Source: Paenibacillus eucommiae (GTDB taxonomy: Bacteria > Bacillota > Bacilli > Paenibacillales > NBRC-103111). From it: a stretch of DNA of 64,000 nt. A program made the translations under genes and the position numbers. Of this stretch, positions 31,801 to 40,341 are shown one piece after another (positions within the stretch are counted from its first letter, which is position 1; each line of letters opens with the position of its first letter). Below the pieces are notes generated by a model. That model was given only the letters and a program-made list of their open reading frames with translations, did no database searches and was not told where the DNA came from. The stretch is taken from positions 1 through 64,000 of the forward strand of contig NZ_JAGGLB010000029.1 of the NCBI RefSeq assembly GCF_017874215.1, in the 5' to 3' direction.

Positions 31801-33861
31801 CTACCTTTGGTCACTAATGGAAGCATTGCTGTTACTGGCAGATAGCGCAGTCAAAGGATCGTAGGGAGAACCTGTTGTGGTACCAACTAGCAATGCGATA
31901 TCAACTGCATTTACCGGAATTCCCCATGAATTTCCCGAAAAGACAAAGATCGCTCTATCAACAACAAATCCGCGACTATTATAAACTACATTATTGATGA
32001 TATGGCCTGTTGAGTTCGGATTTAAATAGGCAGGTTGTCTGAGTGAATAAAAAACATTATCTTGAACTATTAGATTAATTACATTTGATTGTGTTAAAAA
32101 TCCACGATTTACTACCCAATCTGTTGATGGTCCAGCTTGAGGTGGTCCATAAATAACATTATTAACAAGCTTATGATTTGTTCCGGCAAGTTGAATAAAC
32201 TCTATCGCATACGCATTATTACTAGTGATCGTCAATCCATCTATGGTTACACCATTTCCGGTAACGAGAAAAGGAATTATGGCAGCTTGTAATGATATTA
32301 GTGTATTTGGATATCCTCTTAATGTTACGCCTGCTTTATTAATTGTTATTTGAGAAGTAATTGGATAAGTTCCACCTAACACATGAATAGTCCCTGTTGG
32401 GGATACAGCCGTCACACCTGCTTGTATGGTTCCAAACGGGTTAGCCTGGGTGCCATTTCCTCCAACTGATCCTGCTAGAACATATACTTCAAATGGGTTG
32501 GGCTCAAACGTGCCGGTAGGTCCAATTGGGCCTGTAGCACCCGTCGGCCCCGTCGGCCCCGTTGAACCAGTAGCACCTGTAGCGCCCGTTGGCCCCGTTG
32601 AACCAGTAGCACCTGTAGCGCCCGTTGGCCCTGTTGAACCAGTAGCACCTATAGCACCCGTTGGCCCTGTTGAACCAGTAGCACCTATAGCACCCGTTGG
32701 CCCTGTGGGGCCTGTAGTACCTTCAGCACCTGTTGGACCAGTTGCTCCCGTCGGTCCTGGGGGCCCTCCCTCCGGTCCAGTCGGACCTATAGCTCCTGTA
32801 GCACCGGTCGGCCCAGGCTCACCAGTAGCCCCGGTAGGTCCAATCGTACCCGAATCCCCGGTTGGTCCAGTTGCCCCCGTCGGTCCTGGGGGCCCTCCTT
32901 CCGGTCCAGTCGGACCTATAGCTCCCGTTGCACCTATCGGCCCAGGCTCACCGGTAGCTCCGGTTGACCCAGTAGCCCCTGAATCGCCGGTAGGTCCCGT
33001 AGCTCCTGTTACACCTATAGGTCCAGGCTCACCAGTAGCCCCGGTTGATCCAGTCGCACCTGAATCGCCGATAGGTCCCGTAGCTCCTGTTGAACCTATA
33101 GGTCCAGGCTCACCAGTAGCCCCGGTTGACCCAGTCGCACCGGAATCGCCCGTCGGTCCCGTAGCTCCTGTTGAACCTATAGGTCCAGGCTCACCAGTAG
33201 CCCCGGTTGATCCAGTCGCACCGGAATCGCCCGTCGGTCCCGTAGCTCCTGTTGAACCTATAGGTCCAGGCTCACCAGTAGCCCCTGTTGAACCAGTCGC
33301 ACCGGAATCGCCCGTCGGTCCCGTAGCACCTGAATCGCCTGTTGGGCCCGTAGCTCCCGTTGCACCTATCGGTCCAGGCTCACCAGTAGCTCCGGTAGGT
33401 CCAACTGCACCTGAATCGCCCGTTGGCCCTGTTGCCCCAGTTGGTCCTGTGCTTGAAATATCATCCTGAACTATGACAAGAGTAGCTTTGACCGGCACTA
33501 TGGTTGAAAGGAAAACTTCAGCAGTGCTGGCATTTATCAGGGAAAGCGTTACGGGCGCCGCGAAAACATCTATTATTCCTATACCTGTAACCACTCCTGT
33601 TTTAATAGGTGAATTACCTTCCAAAAAATCACCTTGTGAGGAAGAGAGGGCAAATACCGCTCCATTGATGGATGCAGATGATTGCGTTGCAACCGACCAA
33701 TCCAAAATATACCTGCCTGCTTCATTAAAAGTTATTACACCTGTTATTATGTTATAACTGATATTTCCAGAAGAGTATACTATGCTATTGAAAATCACAT
33801 TGTTTCCAATGTTAAACGATCCAGCCGTTAAACGTTCTAATTGCAGTGCTATATCACTCAT
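31801..33861 (-). CDS. Collagen-like protein with C-terminal beta-helix
   Basis: A 686-residue protein in three parts. Residues 1-135 are a C1q/BclA-like beta sandwich placed at the N-terminus (QLERLTAGSFNIGNNVIFNS). Residues 136-450 are uninterrupted Gly-X-Y triplets, mostly GPTGATG, which should form a collagen-like triple helix. Residues about 455-686 resemble a right-handed parallel beta-helix (GTQANPFGTIQAGV, VTIDGLTITSNN, HKLVNNVIYG). No signal peptide is seen, as in many exosporium collagen-like proteins. GGGAGGAG precedes the ATG. It lies 21 bases after another collagen-like gene in the same orientation. A structural or adhesive role on the spore or cell surface is likely. Confidence 0.88.
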   Translation of the reverse strand: MSDIALQLERLTAGSFNIGNNVIFNSIVYSSGNISYNIITGVITFNEAGRYILDWSVATQSSASINGAVFALSSSQGDFLEGNSPIKTGVVTGIGIIDVFAAPVTLSLINASTAEVFLSTIVPVKATLVIVQDDISSTGPTGATGPTGDSGAVGPTGATGEPGPIGATGATGPTGDSGATGPTGDSGATGSTGATGEPGPIGSTGATGPTGDSGATGSTGATGEPGPIGSTGATGPTGDSGATGSTGATGEPGPIGSTGATGPIGDSGATGSTGATGEPGPIGVTGATGPTGDSGATGSTGATGEPGPIGATGAIGPTGPEGGPPGPTGATGPTGDSGTIGPTGATGEPGPTGATGAIGPTGPEGGPPGPTGATGPTGAEGTTGPTGPTGAIGATGSTGPTGAIGATGSTGPTGATGATGSTGPTGATGATGSTGPTGPTGATGPIGPTGTFEPNPFEVYVLAGSVGGNGTQANPFGTIQAGVTAVSPTGTIHVLGGTYPITSQITINKAGVTLRGYPNTLISLQAAIIPFLVTGNGVTIDGLTITSNNAYAIEFIQLAGTNHKLVNNVIYGPPQAGPSTDWVVNRGFLTQSNVINLIVQDNVFYSLRQPAYLNPNSTGHIINNVVYNSRGFVVDRAIFVFSGNSWGIPVNAVDIALLVGTTTGSPYDPLTALSASNSNASISDQR
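32930..33420 (-). repeat. 81-bp tandem repeats in the collagen region
   Basis: About six units of 27 residues (GPIGSTGATGPTGDSGATGS plus TGATGEP) that are nearly identical at the DNA level. Such arrays expand and contract by slippage, so triple-helix length probably varies between strains. Confidence 0.8.
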
Positions 33862-33882
33862 GGTTCTCCTCCCGTTCAGTTT

Positions 33883-34803
33883 TTAAAGTGGTACACCAAT
33901 CTCAATGATGACGATATTTGCCTGAACAGGGGTTATTCCATAATTTACTGTTTCGTTGGTAACATTCACCAGAGCGATATTAGCAGGTATGGCTCCTACA
34001 GTTATCAAGGCACTGCCATTAAGTTGCCCTGTCACAATGGGGGATGTGCCCGATATTCCTACTCCACCATTCAGCACTATATCAAAGGTCACACTTGTGG
34101 ATGGGCCTGCTCCGTCTGTAGAGACCCACCAGTTTATATAGTAATTTCCAACGGCTACTATTGTGAATTCTCCTGTTGCAGCATTATAGATTATGTTTGA
34201 ACTTTGGTTGTTTATCACCGTGTCAAAAATAACATTGTCTCCATCATCTATTGTGTCAGCACCACTTTCTTGAAGCTGAGCCTGAATTCCTACCAATTGT
34301 CCAACAGGCCCAGTCGGCCCTGTTGATCCAGTAGCACCTGTCCCACCGTCTGCCCCGGTAGCGCCTGTCTGTCCAGTAGCTCCTCTTACGCCGTCGGCCC
34401 CAGTAAGGCCAGTCGCACCCGTCGGCCCAAATGCACCCATAGCTCCTGTTGGTCCAGTCACACCAGTGGCCCCAGCTGGTCCCGTCGCACCCGTAGAACC
34501 CGTTGCTCCGTCCGCGCCGCCAGCAGGCCCCGTCGGTCCAGTGACACCAGTGGCCCCAGTACCACCTTCGCCGTATTTGCCTCGTTTGCCGCGCGGTCCC
34601 GTTGCCCCCACTGGTCCTCGATAACCGCGGGGACCTCTAAGCAAGGTAAGTTTTACACAACAATCTTTCTTTATTGATATTTTCTTCTTTTTCTTATCGC
34701 AGCTTCTTCCAGATTTAGAGCGAACAGTTAGCGATTCGTTGTTTTTGATCCATTTTTTGTTGGTCAGTCTACGCCTATTATGCTTGTCAAAAGAATCTTT
34801 CAG
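33883..34803 (-). CDS. Collagen-like BclA-type surface protein
   Basis: A 306-residue protein: a basic N-terminus (KKKKKISIKKDCCVKLTLL) with a Cys pair, about 45 Gly-X-Y triplets starting GPRGYRGPVGATGPRG, and a C-terminal C1q/BclA-like beta domain (DGDNVIFDTVINNQSSNIIY) that should drive trimer formation. The frame opens at a GTG (34812), but this GTG lies inside the AAGGAGGTG ribosome site. A CTG at 34801-34803 sits at ideal distance (8 bases), so I choose it as start although CTG starts are rare. First gene of a two-gene unit with the larger collagen-like protein. Confidence 0.83.
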   Translation of the reverse strand: MKDSFDKHNRRRLTNKKWIKNNESLTVRSKSGRSCDKKKKKISIKKDCCVKLTLLRGPRGYRGPVGATGPRGKRGKYGEGGTGATGVTGPTGPAGGADGATGSTGATGPAGATGVTGPTGAMGAFGPTGATGLTGADGVRGATGQTGATGADGGTGATGSTGPTGPVGQLVGIQAQLQESGADTIDDGDNVIFDTVINNQSSNIIYNAATGEFTIVAVGNYYINWWVSTDGAGPSTSVTFDIVLNGGVGISGTSPIVTGQLNGSALITVGAIPANIALVNVTNETVNYGITPVQANIVIIEIGVPL

Positions 34804-35012
34804 TGGAAACACCTCCTTGTTGATATAGTACGTAGGGGATTTGGAAAACGTATGTGCATTCTGGAAACTATAGACTGAGCTTCATAGAAATGCGCAAGAG
34901 CGGAGGGGGTTAAAATTACAGAGAAAATGGTGATGAGAAATAGTGAAGAGAATAGAAAAAAGCGACTCCGAATGCAATCGCTAGATGGTTATTATCTATT
35001 TGATTTGTGATT

Positions 35013-35456
35013 TTATCCGTTTATCGGAAAGTAGATTTCGGTCACACCCTGTGGTTGGAGATCTTCCTTGAAAATCTCAAATCGGATTTTATCAACGTTC
35101 AAGTTATATTTGTCCTGAGCTGGTTTGTTGCAGAAAAAGTCCCAGAAATCACCGATATACTTTTCTTCAAATCGAAAAACCTGGTAGCCATCCGCAGGAA
35201 TTGTTATTTGTACCATACCTTCAGGAACAATCCCTATGGTGGAGACCGCAGCAGCGGCATATAATCCGTCCGGGCTAATTATCAAATACTCATGCTCATT
35301 GATTCGATGCGGAATCTCAACCTTTCGGGCTTTCAAAGCTGCAAATAGCTTCTGTTCGTCCTGGGGACCGTCCCCTCTGAACCCGATTGTTTGTATGGCG
35401 TTCATCTGAAATTGCTTTACTTGCATCAGGGTTTCGATATTCGTTTTGCTATCCAT
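35013..35456 (-). CDS. GyrI-like / effector-binding domain protein
   Basis: A 147-residue soluble protein resembling the small-molecule binding (GyrI-like, AraC effector-binding) fold: N-terminal KQFQMNAIQTIGFRGDG, central EYLIISPDGLYAAAAVS, IPADGYQVFRFEEKYIGDFWDFF, and C-terminal IRFEIFKEDL. Such stand-alone domains bind drugs or metabolites. The start at 35456 has GAGGAGGAG upstream; an ATG at 35486 is less likely. Monocistronic between the collagen-like genes and a divergent MarR regulator. Confidence 0.65.
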   Translation of the reverse strand: MDSKTNIETLMQVKQFQMNAIQTIGFRGDGPQDEQKLFAALKARKVEIPHRINEHEYLIISPDGLYAAAAVSTIGIVPEGMVQITIPADGYQVFRFEEKYIGDFWDFFCNKPAQDKYNLNVDKIRFEIFKEDLQPQGVTEIYFPING

Positions 35457-35628
35457 GAAATCTCCTCCTCGTTCATTCTTTTTCATTGAAGCGACGTACT
35501 AGAGATTTCTGCGTACAGCTTACGTTTTCCTTTGTAGTTGCAAGAGAATGTCGCGCAATTATTGACCCTGAGATCAAGGCTGCTAAAAGTCTGTTTGACA
35601 AATAGCATGAATCTATAGTAAATTCAAT

Positions 35629-35647
35629 TTAGTTAAGTGCTTAACTA
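35629..35647. promoter_or_regulatory. Palindromic operator upstream of marR-type gene
   Basis: TAGTTAAG-TG-CTTAACTA (with T at the left end) lies 19 bases before the MarR start, downstream of a TTGACA box at 35595. The same palindrome recurs at 36132 before the next gene, so this is probably the operator of this MarR protein. Confidence 0.8.
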
Positions 35648-35665
35648 TTTAATGGTGGTGAAATT

Positions 35666-36112
35666 ATGAAAGACTTGCAAGAATACGTGCTTGATTTACC
35701 GCTGCATACGCAGGCTTTTTTTTCCTTGGTTGAAGCAACTGCGAATTTGGTCGATGTTTCGGAAAAATATTGGCAATCGAAAGGTCTGAACGGTGCCAGA
35801 ATTCGAATTTTGGTTGAAATTATGAAGGAAGGAGGCACTCTGCTGCCTTCAATGCTCGCCAAGAAAATTGGCGTTACGAAACCGAATATTAGTCTTTTGC
35901 TGATCCCATTAGAAAACGAAGGATTAATTCGTCGGGCAAGTCATCCTAAGGACGGTAGAAAAACGGTGATTTCAATAACGAGCGAAGGCCAGAGCCTCCT
36001 TTTAAAATATTTACCTGAAAATCGTCAAGAGATTGCGGAGAAAATGAAGGTGCTGGAAGAGCAGGAGCTGAAGCAGCTTCTTGTTATACTAAATAAACTA
36101 CGAAAAACTTAA
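35666..36112 (+). CDS. MarR family transcriptional regulator
   Basis: A 148-residue winged-helix regulator of the MarR family: LVDVSEKYWQSKGLNGARIRILVEI (helix 1-2), GGTLLPSMLAKKIGVTKPNIS (recognition helix, quoted in part: GVTKPNISLLLIPLE), wing HPKDGRKTVISIT. It sits between two near-identical palindromes, one over its own promoter and one before the NmrA-like gene, which predicts autorepression plus control of that oxidoreductase. No redox Cys pair is seen, so a ligand-sensing mode is more likely. Confidence 0.92.
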   Translation: MKDLQEYVLDLPLHTQAFFSLVEATANLVDVSEKYWQSKGLNGARIRILVEIMKEGGTLLPSMLAKKIGVTKPNISLLLIPLENEGLIRRASHPKDGRKTVISITSEGQSLLLKYLPENRQEIAEKMKVLEEQELKQLLVILNKLRKT

Positions 36113-36131
36113 TATGATTTTTTTATACAAA

Positions 36132-36149
36132 TAGTTAAGGGCTTAACTA
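36132..36149. promoter_or_regulatory. Second MarR-type palindrome
   Basis: TAGTTAAGGGCTTAACTA, an 18-base perfect inverted repeat differing from the one at 35629 only in the two central bases. It lies 44 bases before the NmrA-like gene. Confidence 0.82.
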
Positions 36150-36192
36150 AAATTCATCGAAAAATTTGTGACAATAGGAAGGATGAAACCCC

Positions 36193-37005
36193 ATGTCAAT
36201 CGCAATTACGGGGGCCAATGGCCAATTAGGAAGTTTAATCATCAAGCAGCTTTTGCAGAAAGTTTCGGCTGATCAAATTATTGCCTGTGTTCGCAACACA
36301 GAGAAAGCAAACGAATTTCGAGAGCAGGGAGTTGAGGTGCGTTTTTGTGACTATGATCAACCTGAATCCCTGGATCAAGCATTTGCTGGCGTCACTAAGC
36401 TATTACTCATTTCAAGCTCTAATCAAGATGATACGATTCGGTTTCGCCAACACGCGCATGTCTTAGAAGCAGCGAAAAAAATGAAAGTTAAACATCTCCT
36501 CTTTACAAGCTTTGCTTTTCTTGGATCAGGCTCGATTTCACCATCTCATTTGTATTTGGCGACGGAGCATGCCATTCTTACGACCGGAATTCCGCATACT
36601 TTTCTTCGAAATGCCTTGTATACTGATTTTGTTGGAGTACTTGGTCTCAATGATGCTATAGCTGCAGGTGAACTGAGCACATATCCTGGGGATTGGAAGT
36701 TTAATACGGTGATGCGTAGCGATCTTGCTTTAGGAATAGCAGCAGTTCTTTCTGAATCTGGTCATGAAAATAAAACCTATGAGCTCACCGCGCCGCGTCC
36801 ATGGACATTCAATGATCTGACGAAAGCTCTGTCTGAGCTTGCAGGTAAGCCCGTTTCTCTCCGTCAGGATCCTCTAATCCAAAACTGGATCTATGGTTTT
36901 CTGGGCAAAACTGATACGTCCTCAACCTCATCCGATTTGGAAAGATTAATTGGAGATCCTATCATCCCACTGAAAGAAAGCATTAAACCATTTATTACTT
37001 TTTAA
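36193..37005 (+). CDS. NmrA-like NAD(P)-binding oxidoreductase (QOR2-type)
   Basis: A 270-residue Rossmann protein of the atypical SDR class. It has AITGANGQLGSLIIKQLL (NAD(P) loop), ACVRNTEKANEF, KLLLISSSNQDD, and the mid-protein HLLFTSFAFLG strand; the C-terminal half matches quinone oxidoreductase 2 (YtfG/QorB)-like proteins. It probably reduces quinones or electrophiles with NADPH. MarR control of such genes is common, and the palindrome upstream fits. GGAAGGA precedes the ATG. Confidence 0.9.
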   Translation: MSIAITGANGQLGSLIIKQLLQKVSADQIIACVRNTEKANEFREQGVEVRFCDYDQPESLDQAFAGVTKLLLISSSNQDDTIRFRQHAHVLEAAKKMKVKHLLFTSFAFLGSGSISPSHLYLATEHAILTTGIPHTFLRNALYTDFVGVLGLNDAIAAGELSTYPGDWKFNTVMRSDLALGIAAVLSESGHENKTYELTAPRPWTFNDLTKALSELAGKPVSLRQDPLIQNWIYGFLGKTDTSSTSSDLERLIGDPIIPLKESIKPFITF

Positions 37006-37104
37006 TACCTCATATGTCTTTAGCGATTATAGAGCAGTTGCACGAATAAGAAGCTCGTGTTATCCTATATGCAACTTATTAATTTCACATGGGAGGCTAA
37101 CGAA

Positions 37105-37356
37105 TTGGAGCAGATAACGGTTGTACGTGAGGCTGTTGTGCCGCTGCAGCGCTTCGCTCTTCGTTGGGAGCTGGGCTCGCCAGATCATGCTATGGTGACC
37201 ACCTTTTTGCTCGCGGAGGAAAATGGCGGAACACGCGTGACAATAACCGAAACTGGATATGAGACCAGGGAGCAGGCGAAGCCAACAGAAGAGGGCTATG
37301 CCATGTCACTGGAAAACTTAAAGGCGCATCTGGAAGGAAGGAGGCTGCCTTATTGA
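37105..37356 (+). pseudogene. C-terminal half of an SRPBCC (AHSA1-like) gene
   Basis: Only about 83 residues remain: VPLQRFALRWEL, TTFLLAEENGGTRVTITETGYE and SLENLKAHLEG match the second half of AHSA1-type proteins, which are normally near 150 residues. The N-terminal half is not found upstream in any frame. A TTG at 37105 with GGGAGG upstream could still start translation, so a short product is possible. Its stop overlaps the start of the ArsR gene (TTGA), the usual coupled pairing of these families. Confidence 0.65.
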
Positions 37357-37676
37357 GCACGGAGCCCATATTCGCGGCCCTTGGGGATCCCTTCCGCAGA
37401 AAACTGCTTGAGAACCTTGCTGAAAACAGTCCGAAGACAGCGACCCAACTGGCTGAGCTGTATCCCCTTACGCGTCAGGGCATTCTCAAGCATTTGAATG
37501 TGCTCGAAGATGCCGGCCTGGTAGAGGTTCAGCAGCAGGGACGCGAGAAACGCTACTTTCTCACTCCCGCCCCACTCGGCGAGCTGGAACGTTGGGTTCA
37601 AGCGATTGGCGGCAAGTGGGATGAGCGCCTGCAGCTTCTTAAGGGCATGATTGAAAATGAGAACATTATAGAATGA
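37353..37676 (+). CDS. ArsR family transcriptional regulator
   Basis: A 107-residue winged helix: IFAALGDPFRRKLLENLAEN, then TATQLAELYPLTRQGILKHLNVLEDAGLV (recognition helix LTRQGILKHLNVL) and wing GREKRYFLTP. There is no cysteine, so metal sensing as in classical ArsR is excluded; this is the subgroup that pairs with SRPBCC genes. The TTG start overlaps the preceding stop. The truncation of its SRPBCC neighbour leaves the regulator as the intact half of the pair. Confidence 0.9.
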   Translation: MSTEPIFAALGDPFRRKLLENLAENSPKTATQLAELYPLTRQGILKHLNVLEDAGLVEVQQQGREKRYFLTPAPLGELERWVQAIGGKWDERLQLLKGMIENENIIE

Positions 37677-37710
37677 GCTGTACCTCCAAGATCACCCGGC
37701 ATTACAGGGA

Positions 37711-38607
37711 TTACCGGCTTTTTAAGCAGTTTAGTAAGGTGCTGTTAAAGACAGCCTGGTCTTCCTTATAATTATCGGTGTATTTATTATACATTCGAAC
37801 CCCGACCGCATTAAACTCAGGTACTACCACACAATGACAGCCCGCGGCACCCGTAGCGTAATACCAATCCTGTTGATAATACCAGCCCAAAATCCGTTTC
37901 TCGATGCCTTCCTCTGCCTTCAAGCTTTCGAATAGCTCAAAAACCTCTACGGGCAGCAACTGCGTTCCGTTTATGAAGCCCTTCTTTAAGTGCAAGTATC
38001 CCCAGAAACCAAAGTCTCTTGTACTTGTGTAGAGATTGCGTTCATGACCCTCGTTAGATTCGATTCGGACAGAAGCGTAGCCGTCTCCAGCTTGAAAGTC
38101 ACACACCAGATTTTCCTTAGGAGCAGTGACCCATTCAGTTTCTGATAGCTGCATCGGCTGAAGGACTTTCCTCGTAATAAGCTCAGCAATGTTAAACCCT
38201 GTAATACGTTCTATGACTTTTCCCGCCAGTTCTTCCCGTTCGATTCTATTTTTGCCAAAATATTTCGCACCTGTCTTTGTCGCCAAATGGCGCAGAGTGA
38301 TAGCACCTAGCTCGTCTGGAGGAATATCATCGATAAACGCATAGACGGGCGTGTCTATATTTAAATTTCCTTCAACTATGGCGATTGCGGTCGCTAATCC
38401 AACATAAGTTTTTCTTGCAGAGTATAGGTTAAACAAGGAAGCTGCGGAAACTTCACGTGCCCCCGATTTGAAATGATGACTTCCGTTATACCATTCTGAA
38501 GCAATTTTATCGTCCTGAATCACGATCAGTGCGGCAGCGGAGGACCCAACGTCTTGTTGAGTATGCTGAACATAAGAAAGCAGCGGGGCAAATTGTTCAT
38601 TTTTCAT
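37711..38607 (-). CDS. Serine hydrolase, class C beta-lactamase-like
   Basis: A 298-residue protein of the serine beta-lactamase/penicillin-binding-like family. SLFNLYSARKTYVGLA holds the SxxK pair (SARK) near residue 85, and ITLRHLATKTG is the typical following helix. The third motif region reads YATGAAGCHCVVVPE rather than HTG or KTG. No signal peptide, so probably cytoplasmic; many such homologues are esterases or peptidases. The ATG at 38607 is preferred, with GGAGG 11 bases ahead; a TTG at 38625 would include that site. Confidence 0.82.
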   Translation of the reverse strand: MKNEQFAPLLSYVQHTQQDVGSSAAALIVIQDDKIASEWYNGSHHFKSGAREVSAASLFNLYSARKTYVGLATAIAIVEGNLNIDTPVYAFIDDIPPDELGAITLRHLATKTGAKYFGKNRIEREELAGKVIERITGFNIAELITRKVLQPMQLSETEWVTAPKENLVCDFQAGDGYASVRIESNEGHERNLYTSTRDFGFWGYLHLKKGFINGTQLLPVEVFELFESLKAEEGIEKRILGWYYQQDWYYATGAAGCHCVVVPEFNAVGVRMYNKYTDNYKEDQAVFNSTLLNCLKSR

Positions 38608-38913
38608 TTCATGTTTAACCTCCAATAAAACGTTTGATTTGACTGTTAGGTTGTATTCGATTTTTAGGAGGAAATACCTTTTTATTCCACGGATGAAGTG
38701 AGAAGGAGGACTTCACAAAAATGCTACAAACAACCGGAAATATACGGCGAACTATTGTGAAATTTGTTGTTAAATTCATCCTTTTATAGTAACTTGTAGT
38801 TGAGGTCTCCCCGCAATGGAGATTAAGCATGCTGATTATTAACGGGATGAATATAATAAAGAGATTCTGAGCTTTTTAAGTTTCAATTAACGGATAATGA
38901 GGAGGCTCGTGAG

Positions 38914-39114
38914 ATGAAGGTGACATGCATGTTTTGTAAAACTGAGCATCTGATCGACAGCAATCATTCTCAATATGAGAAATTAAAAAGTAAACAATCA
39001 AGCAGCTACGTTTGTAAGTCATGTAATCATTCTTTGCAAAGCGAAGCGAGAAAGAACGTGGATTATGATCCAGAAGTAATTGATCCGTATAAATTTGACA
39101 AGCTAATTCCTTAA
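38914..39114 (+). CDS. ylaI: YlaI-like zinc-ribbon protein (DUF2197)
   Basis: A 66-residue protein with two CxxC knuckles, CMFCKTEH near residue 5 and CKSCNHSL near 34, followed by a conserved acidic tail DPEVIDPYKFDKL. Length and layout match Bacillus YlaI. The function of the family is unknown. GAGGAGG precedes the ATG; a short terminator follows. Confidence 0.88.
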   Translation: MKVTCMFCKTEHLIDSNHSQYEKLKSKQSSSYVCKSCNHSLQSEARKNVDYDPEVIDPYKFDKLIP

Positions 39115-39153
39115 GCGATAGTAATAAATAAAATAGAATAACTTAATTTTCTT

Positions 39154-39180
39154 GGCAGCCGATGGCTGCCTATTTATTTT
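39154..39180 (+). terminator. Rho-independent terminator
   Basis: GGCAGCC-GAT-GGCTGCC followed by TATTTATTTT, 40 bases after the ylaI stop. Confidence 0.8.
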
Positions 39181-39233
39181 AACATAGTTAATTTTTAATT
39201 AGGCTGAATATCACTAGTATCTCTTTGCTGTAC

Positions 39234-40148
39234 CTATTGAATGAAATCAGCAGCCAATCTTGAAGTCAGATCAGTCATATATCCCTGAATATGCTTCACG
39301 ATCCGGTATTGCCCTGGTTCAAGCTTTGCAGATAATTCAACCTTCTCCTGAAAGGATTCCCCTGGCTTCAAATGCATCGCAATACTGGCAACCTCACCAT
39401 GGATGGGTACCACTTTCCATCCCTCAGGCACTTTGCGATAAACATCGTATCCATAACCGAAGTACAAATCCGTTGGCCCGGCATTGTATAGGGTTAAAAT
39501 TGTCTGACCGGAGCCGTTTGTCTCATCGGAAGCTTCTGCAGGAGGTTTGACAGTAAGGCGGGCATTGAGCTCATAAGCCGGCACAAAAAGAGGAGTCAGC
39601 CAGGTGTCCTCAACAACGTTCTCAGAAGAAAGAATTTCTATGCTGAGCAAATAATTGGTGTTCGGTTGGTCGGGCATTTTGTGCGCAAAATCCACACGGC
39701 CATTAACCGTATTTTGAATATCGGCTGAGTACTCCTTAATAAGTTTAATCCGTTGGCCTGCCTTGTCCCGGCTTGTTAGTTGAAAACGGACGGAACGTCC
39801 TTCCGGAATACTGCCTAATGCGGCCCCAACCGCACTTCCTGCCTTAATTTCTCCTGAAGAGAAGGAAGTGATGAGATTAAATCCATGCTCTCCTTCGAAC
39901 CATTTTCCGGTACGGGGACCGTAGTCCTGCGCAGCTGCTGCCGCACGTTCTGGTGGAATCATGTCTGAAGCTTGTAACGTATCTGGATCGCCCACCGTAT
40001 CCGTTAAATATACAATGGTTGCATCTATGGTGTCAGAAACTGTGGAAGGGACGTTCTCCGAATCTGAAACTGATTTGTTTCCACATGCAGATAAAACAGA
40101 GCCAACAACGATAATCAAGATCATCATATAAATATAAAGCTTTCCCAA
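39234..40148 (-). CDS. Lipoprotein with C-terminal Ig-like domain
   Basis: A 304-residue lipoprotein: hydrophobic signal MMILIIVVGSVLSACG with lipobox LSAC, a Ser/Asp linker, an uncharacterised middle part (PRTGKWFEGEHGFNLITSF), and a C-terminal bacterial Ig-like domain (TILTLYNAGPTDLYFGYGYD, LKPGESFQEKVEL, LEPGQYRIVKHI). The Ig-like domain resembles those added to Paenibacillus and Bacillus surface lipoproteins. TTG start with GGGGGTG about 9 bases upstream. Probably anchored on the outer face of the membrane; ligand unknown. Confidence 0.78.
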   Translation of the reverse strand: MGKLYIYMMILIIVVGSVLSACGNKSVSDSENVPSTVSDTIDATIVYLTDTVGDPDTLQASDMIPPERAAAAAQDYGPRTGKWFEGEHGFNLITSFSSGEIKAGSAVGAALGSIPEGRSVRFQLTSRDKAGQRIKLIKEYSADIQNTVNGRVDFAHKMPDQPNTNYLLSIEILSSENVVEDTWLTPLFVPAYELNARLTVKPPAEASDETNGSGQTILTLYNAGPTDLYFGYGYDVYRKVPEGWKVVPIHGEVASIAMHLKPGESFQEKVELSAKLEPGQYRIVKHIQGYMTDLTSRLAADFIQ

Positions 40149-40341
40149 AACATAATCACCCCCTGTTTACAGACGGCCCTTTTAGGGAAATAGTTACAAC
40201 TTGTAAGGTATAGGTCAAATGGATCGAAAATATTGATTTCCGAAACTTTTATTGTAGAATTCGCGTATTACTTATTGTATTTTTGAATTTTCCACGCCAG
40301 ATATGAAGCACAGCATTTTACGGGAAGAGGAGAGAAATAAA

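Noticed and set aside
32930..33420. Regular repeats that could suggest a CRISPR array
   Set aside because: The units are contiguous in-frame 81-bp coding repeats without unique spacers.
32426..33469. 347-codon frame on the plus strand rich in Val-Pro-Gly
   Set aside because: It is the antisense of the Gly-X-Thr collagen repeats; its regularity comes from the repeat DNA and it has no ribosome site.
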